A program made the position numbers and the translations under genes. From NCBI GenBank assembly GCA_026418215.1, contig JAOABT010000180.1, positions 1 through 9,578 of the forward strand: 9,578 nucleotides of DNA. The letters are read 5' to 3'. This stretch comes from Clostridia bacterium. Lineage in GTDB: Bacteria; Bacillota; Clostridia; DSM-8532. The stretch's first letter is position 1. Every line of letters begins with the position of its first letter. This document shows, in pieces, positions 1 through 5,504 of this stretch. Below the pieces are notes generated by a model. The model did not search any database. It saw only the letters and a list, made by a program, of their open reading frames with translations, and had not been told where the DNA came from.

Positions 1-242
1 GAGGCCCTTAGCTGCTCCATGGTAATACCGGTCAGTTTGGAGACAAAGGGATTGATCTCGGTAAAAACCGATGGTTTGATGTAGCGGCTGAAGTAGGCTA
101 TCGTATGAAGGCCGGCATCAAGCTTGACAGCTCCGATCTGAATAATCTCAAAAAGGTTGTGAGAAGACGCTTCCTGAGCGTCTTTGCTGTTGACAGCCCC
201 AAAGTTCTGATTGAACTCCAAATCGAAAATGATATATTCCAT
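1..242 (-). CDS. DEDDh 3'-5' exonuclease (DnaQ/KapD-like), N-terminal part, cut by the window edge
   Basis: The first 80 residues read MEYIIFDLEFNQ at the N-terminus. This is the first motif of the RNase T/DnaQ exonuclease superfamily, with metal-binding D7 and E9. It is followed by EIIQIGAVKL near residues 32-41 and by FVSKLTGIT near 66-74, both typical of this fold. Members cleave single-stranded nucleic acid from the 3' end; whether this one acts on DNA or RNA cannot be said. The later catalytic Asp and His residues lie beyond the window. I chose the start at 242 because a GGAG sits 6 nt upstream; an in-frame ATG at 254 has its AGGAG only 1 nt away. It lies downstream of the FMN-binding gene on the same strand, 136 bp away. 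A TATAAG-like -10 at 284-289 may give it its own promoter, but no good -35 is visible. Confidence 0.85.
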   Translation of the reverse strand, partial: MEYIIFDLEFNQNFGAVNSKDAQEASSHNLFEIIQIGAVKLDAGLHTIAYFSRYIKPSVFTEINPFVSKLTGITMEQLRA

Positions 243-322
243 GAAAGGCTCCATACTCCTGTGGGCTCGCTGACCCTTTGATTCTTATACTATTCCCTTA
301 CATAGAAAGATTGAACCAGAAC

Positions 323-338
323 GCTATGCGGGCATAGC
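323..338 (-). terminator. Hairpin between the FMN-binding gene and the exonuclease gene
   Basis: GCTATG and CATAGC form a perfect 6-bp stem around a 4-nt loop, about 40 nt after the stop codon of the FMN-binding gene. Only a weak U-rich stretch follows on the minus strand, so it may be a poor terminator or an RNA 3'-end stabiliser. Confidence 0.35.
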
Positions 339-378
339 ACTTGCACGAGCAACAAATCTTCCAGCCTATCTCAACAAC

Positions 379-1233
379 CTAGTTGCCGAATCCCGGCAGG
401 GCGCCGGAGTCTCCTTCCCTGAAACCATGATGCCCACCGTGTCCCCTGTTCTGCGGCAAAGATTTATCCTGTGGCAGCTCACCACTGATCAGCGCCTTAG
501 AAAGCGCGTTGTTAACGGCATTAATGATACCTATGGACGTGAAGGTAGCGCCTGAAACGGTATCAACATCGGTTGCCTGCGCGTCTATGATCTCCTGGGG
601 AATGACCTCGATAGGTGTGGAATAGAAGCGGGCGTTTACTTCGTGATGCTCAAGTATCGTAATACCCACGATCTTGTTATCCTTTATGTCGACGCTTACC
701 TTTAATCCGGGCTGGTAGCCGGTGGCTTCGCCTTCATATGTTCCATCCTTGAGTTGGAGGTTTTGGGAAGTCGTGATGAGAGAAGGGTCAACCTTAACGG
801 AGCTGCCAGATTTTAAGGTGCTTCCGCCCAAGAGATTGAAAACCTGAATGCCCCCAACGTCGATAACATGCCATACGATAGTTGCAATAAATAGTACGGT
901 AAGCACCCTGTGATAATGCATCCAGCCCTTCAATTTGGACAGGTGCTTTCGGACCATCCAATTAATACCCAGAAGTATCGAGACCACCCATGAAACCGTA
1001 CCCAGATTCAAGCTCCAGACCTTCTGTGAGGAGAAAAGCCCATGGAAGAGTCCGGTGAGGATAAGTAAGACGCCCAGGGGCTTATGATACTTTCTCAAGA
1101 CCCGGTTGATGGCATTTGTCAGTTTGCCAAGCTTGCCACTTTTTATCGCTAATCGCAGCACATAAATGATACTTAAGAGCACTGTCAAGAATACAGATAT
1201 CCATGCAAAGCCGATATTGAGCCATCGGTTCAT
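379..1233 (-). CDS. Predicted di-heme membrane cytochrome fused to an FMN-binding domain
   Basis: The protein has 284 residues. The N-terminal half holds about four hydrophobic helices (roughly 8-28, 50-69, 77-94 and 108-126). Two of them carry paired histidines at the same spacing: H50 and H64, then H108 and H122. The H-x13-H pattern in two helices matches ferric reductase-like/NOX-type domains that hold two b hemes; heme binding is inferred. Residues 160-250 are an FMN-binding domain with DTVSGAT at 224-230, the site where ApbE attaches FMN, here to T230. The domain should lie outside the membrane, so the protein could pass electrons from the membrane to an extracytoplasmic acceptor. The tail (263-284) is rich in Gly and His. 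No apbE gene is in the window. The start is supported by AGGAGG 8 nt upstream. The gene is divergent from the Cthe_2159-type lipoprotein gene. Confidence 0.85.
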   Translation of the reverse strand: MNRWLNIGFAWISVFLTVLLSIIYVLRLAIKSGKLGKLTNAINRVLRKYHKPLGVLLILTGLFHGLFSSQKVWSLNLGTVSWVVSILLGINWMVRKHLSKLKGWMHYHRVLTVLFIATIVWHVIDVGGIQVFNLLGGSTLKSGSSVKVDPSLITTSQNLQLKDGTYEGEATGYQPGLKVSVDIKDNKIVGITILEHHEVNARFYSTPIEVIPQEIIDAQATDVDTVSGATFTSIGIINAVNNALSKALISGELPQDKSLPQNRGHGGHHGFREGDSGALPGFGN

Positions 1234-1293
1234 TAAATTGTCCTCCTGCCTGTGACGAAATCTTTTGATTACCTTAAATCCTATAGGAGGTTC

Positions 1294-1310
1294 CTTAAAT
1301 GAATCTTAAA
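1294..1310 (-). promoter_or_regulatory. TTTAAG-N5-TTTAAG direct repeat (PmrA/OmpR-family-like box)
   Basis: Read on the minus strand, TTTAAG (1310-1305), ATTCA and TTTAAG (1299-1294) repeat with an 11-bp period. A further TTTAAGG lies about two helical turns downstream (1278-1272). The pattern equals the HTTAAK-N5-HTTAAK consensus of PmrA/BasR-type response regulators. It sits about 60 nt before the start of the FMN-binding gene, facing it. The binding protein is not known. Confidence 0.45.
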
Positions 1311-1382
1311 CGTTGCATATTAGCATCAAGAGCCACTATTCGGCACCAGCAGCCTTTATTTGGCATCATGTGTTCGTTTTAG
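1299..1382 (+). CDS. Possible 27-residue small ORF
   Basis: ATG at 1299 has an AGGAGG 8 nt upstream, a very good ribosome site. The frame reads MNLKRCILASRATIRHQQPL onward for 27 residues and stops at TAG 1380-1382. The peptide is basic with one Cys pair and resembles nothing I recognise. Against it: the AGGAGG and start overlap the direct-repeat box of the divergent gene, no plus-strand promoter is evident, and the composition is not clearly coding. It could be a true small protein, a leader peptide, the stub of a lost gene, or chance. The plus-strand terminator at 1650 could end its transcript. Confidence 0.25.
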   Translation: MNLKRCILASRATIRHQQPLFGIMCSF

Positions 1383-1649
1383 CTGCGAAGGTTTCTCCAT
1401 AGCAAATGCAAGTGGGTAATACTTTGGGATTTATCACCGCTCATATAGAACGGGGAGTAGTGTGCGAAGTACATGTTACATTCCCTTACTCATAGGGTAA
1501 ACTATCAGATAAGCCCCTTCCCTTTGCTTTGATTCAGAGAATAGTGAGGTTTAGAGTCACTGAAAACCTTGAGCTTGCCAAAGCAAAAGCGAAGCCCAAG
1601 CTCTCAAAGAAGGAAGAATAGCTCATGTGAGCGAGATGAGATATGGAAG

Positions 1650-1685
1650 ACAGGTGTGCACCCGGCATGCCTGTTTTTTATTTTT
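1650..1685 (+). terminator. Strong intrinsic terminator with no clear upstream gene
   Basis: ACAGGTGTGC (1650-1659) pairs with GCATGCCTGT (1665-1674), a 10-bp stem with two G-U pairs and a 5-nt loop. It is followed by six T, an A and five T. It ends a plus-strand transcript that must begin in 1234-1640, just before the lipoprotein promoter region. Confidence 0.75.
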
Positions 1686-1689
1686 GCTA

Positions 1690-1706
1690 TTTAAGGCAGG
1701 CTTAAG
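1690..1706 (+). promoter_or_regulatory. TTTAAG-N5-CTTAAG direct repeat (PmrA/OmpR-family-like box)
   Basis: TTTAAG (1690-1695), GCAGG and CTTAAG (1701-1706) repeat with an 11-bp period, matching HTTAAK-N5-HTTAAK. A third TTAAG starts at 1716, and TTCATG occurs twice (1709 and 1726). The site lies about 80 nt before the lipoprotein start, in its orientation, and mirrors the box of the divergent gene. Confidence 0.45.
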
Positions 1707-1783
1707 GTTTCATGGTTAAGATTGGTTCATGCCTTGGATGACCCAATGTTCAAGGCGAATAAGTACAGGATGGAGAAGATGCT

Positions 1784-3775
1784 ATGAGTATGAGGTTCAA
1801 TAGATCCAAGCTTGCCGCGGTTGTACTGAGTGCTTTCCTGTTGACATCATGCGGTAACGCGGCCGTTCAAAATAGTGCGGCAGGTGCAACAGAAACACCA
1901 AAAACCACTGCAGCGACTGGAACCAGCAGTACATCTCAGTCTGCAATAATTCTTACCAGCGACATGGTGGCGTACAATGCCAAGGATGCCTATTCTGATT
2001 GGAAAAATGAAGATCCCAACGCTATTGTATTCGACGGTAATTCTGCAACTGTAAGCGGAACAGGTGCCAAGGCTGAAGGCAGTAAAATAACCATTACCGA
2101 AGCCGGTGTTTATGTCCTAAGCGGGGCATCCGATAATGGGCAGATTATAGTTGATGTCGCTCAAAAGGGAGATGTCAAGCTCGTTTTCAATGGACTTACG
2201 CTTAAGAACAGCGAGACCTCGCCTATTGACGTGAAAAATGCAGGTAAAACCATCATTTCATTACCCGAGGGCACAGAGAATACCTTAACCGATGGCAGTG
2301 CTGCAGCTGAATCCAATACAAGCTCTGATGAGCCAACAGCGGCCATCTTCAGTAAAGACAGCCTTACCGTGAACGGTTCGGGTAAGCTGACTGTTTATTC
2401 CGTCAACAAAGACGGCATCACAAGCCATGACAATTTGAAGATCACCGGAGGTATCCTGGACATTACTGCGGGTGACGATGGCCTTGTTGGGAAGGATATG
2501 GTTGCCGTAAAGGACGGCAGCATAACGATTGAATCTCAGGGAGACGGTATCAAAACCACCAACGATAAGGATACAACAAAAGGCTTCATTGTACTTGAAG
2601 GCGGGACCTTCAAGATCAACGCAGGAGCTGACGGCATTCAATCAGAGGTATCCACTCTGATCACAGGCGGGGACTTTACCATCACGACCGGCGGAGGAAG
2701 TGCCAACGCACCGGTTAAGGTCAATAACGACAGGGGTCCTATGGGTAACCGGAATCAAGATACAGCTTCAACATTAGCGACACCTTCCGCAACAGCATCA
2801 ACAACGGATGAGAAAAGCAGTAAGAAGGCTTTAAAGGCAGCTTCGGATATTTCCATTACAGGCGGCACCTTTGTGATAGACGCTTCAGACGATGCGGTCC
2901 ACAGCAATAATAGTGTTCATATCTCCGGCGGCACCTTAACAGCGAATACCGGTGACGATGGTATCCATGCTGATGCAGCTATCTTTATATCAAATGGTAA
3001 GATTGATATCCAAAAGAGCTATGAGGGTATTGAAAGTACGGATATCACCGTGTCAGGCGGCGAAATTCATATGGTCACGAGCGACGACGGCTTCAACGGC
3101 TCGGGCGGAAATGACGGTTCCTCGGCCAACGGACCGGGTCAGGATAATTTCAGTGCCGGCAATCAATTGCTCACAATCGAGGGTGGTATGATTTATGTGA
3201 ATGCGCAGGGCGATGGCCTTGATTCCAACGGCTCCATCAAAATGACCGGCGGTCAGGTGTTTGTGAGCGGTCCGACAGCAAATGACAATGGTGCCGTGGA
3301 TTATAACGGCACATACGAAATGAGCGGCGGTATCCTGGTGGCAGCAGGAAGCTCAGGTATGGCCGAAGCGCCCTCGGAGGACTCCACTCAAAACGCCCTG
3401 CTGATGTATTACCCTGATGTTCAGAAGGCGGGTACGCTCATTCATCTTGAGGACAATGCAGGCAAGACCCTTGTGACATTCGCTCCGGAAAAGGATTATC
3501 AGTCTGTTATCATTAGTACCCCCGATATCAAAAAGAATACAGCCTATACGCTGTACTCCGGCGGAACTGCGACTGGCGAGGCCGTTGGCGGTAATTATAC
3601 CCATGGAACCTATAAAGACGGAACGAAGGTTGTTAGCTTTACGCTTAAGGACAATGTATCCTACCTGGATCAAGCAGGCCTTACTACAAAGCAAGGCTTC
3701 GGCCCCGGGGGAGGCGGAGGCAGGGGCATGGGCCACGGTGGAAGAATGGCTCCGCCCAATGGCAATATGCCTTAA
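1784..3775 (+). CDS. Cthe_2159-type carbohydrate-binding beta-helix lipoprotein
   Basis: The protein has 663 residues. A signal peptide ends in the lipobox LTSC with lipidated C23, so it should be anchored on the outer face of the membrane. A Ser/Thr/Ala-rich linker (about 24-54) follows. Residues 85-520 carry repeated beta-helix turns of the type GGTFxIxAxxDGIxS, for example near 222-238, 272-287, 359-374, 382-396, 424-437 and 467-482. The Asp-Gly steps resemble the calcium- and polygalacturonate-binding Cthe_2159 family (PF14262/DUF4353). Ligand binding is inferred from that family. A low-complexity Thr/Ser/Lys insert (about 316-352) interrupts the helix. The C-terminal region (530-630) is a separate beta-rich part, ending in a Gly-rich tail with GMGHGG. 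GGAG lies 8 nt before ATG 1784; an in-frame ATG at 1790 is an alternative start. It is divergent from the FMN/heme gene. Confidence 0.85.
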   Translation: MSMRFNRSKLAAVVLSAFLLTSCGNAAVQNSAAGATETPKTTAATGTSSTSQSAIILTSDMVAYNAKDAYSDWKNEDPNAIVFDGNSATVSGTGAKAEGSKITITEAGVYVLSGASDNGQIIVDVAQKGDVKLVFNGLTLKNSETSPIDVKNAGKTIISLPEGTENTLTDGSAAAESNTSSDEPTAAIFSKDSLTVNGSGKLTVYSVNKDGITSHDNLKITGGILDITAGDDGLVGKDMVAVKDGSITIESQGDGIKTTNDKDTTKGFIVLEGGTFKINAGADGIQSEVSTLITGGDFTITTGGGSANAPVKVNNDRGPMGNRNQDTASTLATPSATASTTDEKSSKKALKAASDISITGGTFVIDASDDAVHSNNSVHISGGTLTANTGDDGIHADAAIFISNGKIDIQKSYEGIESTDITVSGGEIHMVTSDDGFNGSGGNDGSSANGPGQDNFSAGNQLLTIEGGMIYVNAQGDGLDSNGSIKMTGGQVFVSGPTANDNGAVDYNGTYEMSGGILVAAGSSGMAEAPSEDSTQNALLMYYPDVQKAGTLIHLEDNAGKTLVTFAPEKDYQSVIISTPDIKKNTAYTLYSGGTATGEAVGGNYTHGTYKDGTKVVSFTLKDNVSYLDQAGLTTKQGFGPGGGGGRGMGHGGRMAPPNGNMP

Positions 3776-4182
3776 GCAGTCAGGCTGTTTAATGAGATGA
3801 TATATCTATAATGATTTTGGTGCTAAGAGAGGGGTGACGCTAATACTCAATGATGAACTAATACCACTCAATTAAAGCAAAGCTTGACAGCGATAAGAAA
3901 GTGCGTTTTTCAAACTAAAAGCGTCCTGCCGGGTATTACTCGGACAGGGCGCTTTCGTATTTCGTCTATGGTCTTTGCTAAATAATTGTGCTTAAGAAGG
4001 CTGAAAGAGCATCTTTTGATCAACGCAGCAATGTGCTTTTTTAAGCGAACGAAACCGCAGCAGCAACGTTTATTCTCAAAGCCAACGTGATATTAACTGA
4101 ATCCGCTTTAAACAATGGACCGATTCGCGCAGGTCGAAGAAAAAGATTCAAGGCCTTCAGCTGGGAATCGCAATCAGCTTTT
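3776..4182. other. 407-bp spacer between lipoprotein gene and efr1-type gene
   Basis: The lipoprotein and EFR1 genes converge on this spacer. It contains a long hairpin (3918-3955). A second weak plus-strand stem-loop ends in TTTTTT near 4012-4043; its stem has one mismatch. The open frames here have no ribosome sites and overlap the EFR1 gene, so I see no credible gene. No clear terminator for the minus-strand EFR1 transcript was found. Confidence 0.55.
3918..3963 (+). terminator. Long hairpin, probable terminator of the lipoprotein gene
   Basis: AAAGCGTCCTGCCG (3918-3931) pairs with CGGACAGGGCGCTTT (3941-3955): 14 bp with one bulged A and one G-U pair, and a 9-nt loop. The following CGTATTTCG is only moderately T-rich. 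It lies about 140 nt after the stop codon. It could also act on minus-strand transcripts, since CTTTTAG...TTTG follows on that strand. Confidence 0.6.
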
Positions 4183-4977
4183 TCAGAGAGAAAGCTTTCG
4201 CTTAAAGTTTTCAACAGGCTCATAATGGCCTTTTCCCTGCACGCTATCGGTGTAGATAGCCTTGGCAGGGCACAAATTAAAGCATGCCCAGCAGCCAAAG
4301 CACTTGGAGGAGTCAAAAACAGGGTCAGGGCTTAAAGAGACGGCCTCATAGGGACAAACCTTTTCACAGAGGCCGCAGGCTGAACAAAGAGACTTATCAC
4401 AATGGGGAGCGCCCATTTCCTCCCGGGCTTTCGTGCGGACCGCGTAGGGCAAGGCCATGTCACTTTCTGAAAGCTTAACCTGGAACTCGGGAACTTCTGC
4501 GCCGTTTTGAAGCCTCTCTAGCTTCGAATAGAGGTCAGCTGTAAAGCTTTTAAAGGCATCAAGAGCCTCTTCACCGGGATCACTGGCGTTATTCCAACCA
4601 GCAGCGAGTGCCGGTGGGTAGTTAACAGGGGTAACCAGGGAATGGCCGGCCACGACATGGAAGCCTCTCGATTTAACCCAATCCTTAAGAATCAGCAGGG
4701 TCTTGCCGCTTTCGCCCGCATGGGTGTTCAAAACAAAGGCAGGCGTGGTTCCTTTTTGCTTCTCAATAGCTTCAGCAAACTGCTGGACCTTCTGAGGCGG
4801 GCCCCAAAAATCGGTGTAGGTCAGTAACCCAAAGACCCCGTATTCTGAAAGGTTGGGTGTCTTTCTCAAGGAGATATCATGCAAATCCCATTCAACGTTA
4901 TTAACTTTGGCTGCAATGGCCTCAGCGACCAGCTTTGTATTACCGGTGGTCGAAAAGTAACAGATTAAACCCTTCAT
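4183..4977 (-). CDS. EFR1-family flavodoxin-ferredoxin fusion protein
   Basis: The protein has 264 residues. The N-terminus is flavodoxin-like, with a phosphate-binding loop STTGNT at 9-14 that should hold FMN, and a THAGES loop near 85-90. The C-terminus has two [4Fe-4S] motifs of the CxxCxxCxxxCP type: C198, C201, C204, C208, then C226, C229, C232, C236. It is therefore a soluble cytoplasmic electron carrier joining a flavin to two Fe-S clusters, as in the EFR1 family of anaerobic Bacillota. The partners are not evident from the sequence. GAGG lies 7 nt before the start. The gene is divergent from the HxlR regulator across 125 bp with two inverted repeats, so HxlR control is likely. A minus-strand promoter with -10 TATACT (5023-5018) and weak -35 TTGTGG (5047-5042) is plausible. 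Confidence 0.85.
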   Translation of the reverse strand: MKGLICYFSTTGNTKLVAEAIAAKVNNVEWDLHDISLRKTPNLSEYGVFGLLTYTDFWGPPQKVQQFAEAIEKQKGTTPAFVLNTHAGESGKTLLILKDWVKSRGFHVVAGHSLVTPVNYPPALAAGWNNASDPGEEALDAFKSFTADLYSKLERLQNGAEVPEFQVKLSESDMALPYAVRTKAREEMGAPHCDKSLCSACGLCEKVCPYEAVSLSPDPVFDSSKCFGCWACFNLCPAKAIYTDSVQGKGHYEPVENFKRKLSL

Positions 4978-4996
4978 ATCAAAACCTCATTTGCGA

Positions 4997-5018
4997 TTGA
5001 ATTATTGGTGCAATTCAA
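4997..5018. promoter_or_regulatory. Perfect inverted repeat before the EFR1 gene
   Basis: TTGAATT (4997-5003) and AATTCAA (5012-5018) form a 7-bp perfect inverted repeat with an 8-nt centre. It lies just downstream of the proposed minus-strand -10 (5018-5023), where a repressor would block transcription. It could be an HxlR site, but this is inference. Confidence 0.4.
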
Positions 5019-5047
5019 GTATAGTTTTAAAGGAGATGTATCCACAA
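5018..5047 (-). promoter_or_regulatory. Possible promoter of the EFR1 gene
   Basis: On the minus strand TATACT (5023-5018) is a good -10. A weak TTGTGG (5047-5042) lies 18 bp upstream. It overlaps the region where the hxlR -35 would fall, so the two divergent promoters may compete. Confidence 0.4.
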
Positions 5048-5062
5048 GTACTTACATTTTTG

Positions 5063-5087
5063 TATAATAGTATCCTTTAGGAAACTA
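5063..5087 (+). promoter_or_regulatory. hxlR -10 box with an overlapping 20-bp palindrome
   Basis: TATAAT (5063-5068) is a consensus -10; the -35 region (about 5040-5045) is poor. TAGTATCCTTTAGGAAACTA (5068-5087) is an imperfect palindrome in which 8 of 10 base pairs match. It lies at the start point, between the -10 and the ribosome site. Its half GTATCC (5070-5075) occurs again at 5038-5043, 32 bp or about three helical turns away. It is a likely autoregulatory operator. Confidence 0.5.
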
Positions 5088-5102
5088 TGAAGGAGCGCAG
5101 GT

Positions 5103-5453
5103 ATGAACATACAGAGCATGACTGAAGCCAACTGCCCGGTGGAATTAACCCTGGCGGTTATCGGGGGAAAATGGAAGGTGTTGATTCTCTGGCACCTTTA
5201 CGATGAAGGTACAAAACGGTTTGGGGAGCTTAAAAACGTGCTCCAGGGCATTACACAGAAGATGCTCATTCAGCAGCTCAAGGAGCTGGAGCGGGATGGA
5301 CTCATTCACCGCGAGGTCTACCAGCAAGTGCCGCCCAAAGTGGAGTATTCTCTCACGGAACGCGGCAGAAGCCTTAAGGCTATTCTTGATGCCATGTGTC
5401 ATTGGGGCAACGACTATGCCAGAGAGATGAAAATTTGGCCGAAAGAAGCATAG
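5103..5453 (+). CDS. HxlR/DUF24-family winged-helix regulator
   Basis: The protein has 116 residues, the usual size for the family. The core runs from [19 protein letters not shown] (11-29) through the recognition part [20 protein letters not shown] (49-68) to the wing [13 protein letters not shown] (76-88). Family members bind DNA as dimers and often sense electrophiles or oxidants. C11 sits in the N-terminal position where YodB- and HypR-like members carry their redox-active cysteine; C99 is a second cysteine. Redox sensing is therefore plausible and would suit control of the neighbouring flavin/Fe-S protein. AAGGAG lies 7 nt before the ATG. The ABC-F gene starts 51 bp downstream with no terminator between, so the two are probably one operon. 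Confidence 0.9.
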   Translation: MNIQSMTEANCPVELTLAVIGGKWKVLILWHLYDEGTKRFGELKNVLQGITQKMLIQQLKELERDGLIHREVYQQVPPKVEYSLTERGRSLKAILDAMCHWGNDYAREMKIWPKEA

Positions 5454-5504
5454 CAGCTGTACACCATCATCAAAGTTCTAAATCGCCATGAGATAGGAAG
5501 AAGC

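Larger units (their letters stand above)
1234..1783. other. 550-bp divergent spacer with control elements and an unassigned transcript end
   Basis: No convincing large gene is present. The spacer holds, in order: a direct-repeat box for the minus-strand gene (1294-1310), a weak small ORF (1299-1382), a stretch with local inverted repeats (for example GAGCTTG/CAAGCTC near 1570-1602 and GCTCA/TGAGC at 1621-1632), a strong plus-strand terminator (1650-1685), and a direct-repeat box for the plus-strand gene (1690-1706). The 1383-1649 segment matches no RNA family that I recognise. Confidence 0.6.

Noticed and set aside
1496..1620. A 41-codon frame ending in a Lys/Ala-rich stretch (KAKAKPKLSKKEE)
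   Set aside because: No ATG, no ribosome site and an inverted repeat that explains part of the composition; not convincing as a gene.
1440..1640. Resemblance of parts of the spacer to riboswitch elements (GEMM- or cobalamin-like words)
   Set aside because: Only short words match; the required conserved cores and pairings are absent.
2161..3800. Several open frames on both strands inside the lipoprotein gene
   Set aside because: They are shadows of the repetitive lipoprotein frame; the true frame has a lipobox, a ribosome site and family repeats.
3884..3917. TTGACA at 3884-3889 as a promoter -35
   Set aside because: No acceptable -10 lies 16-18 bp downstream, and no gene follows in that direction.
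4041..4316. Open frames around the 3' end of the EFR1 gene on both strands
   Set aside because: They overlap the well-supported EFR1 frame, lack ribosome sites and read like out-of-frame composition.
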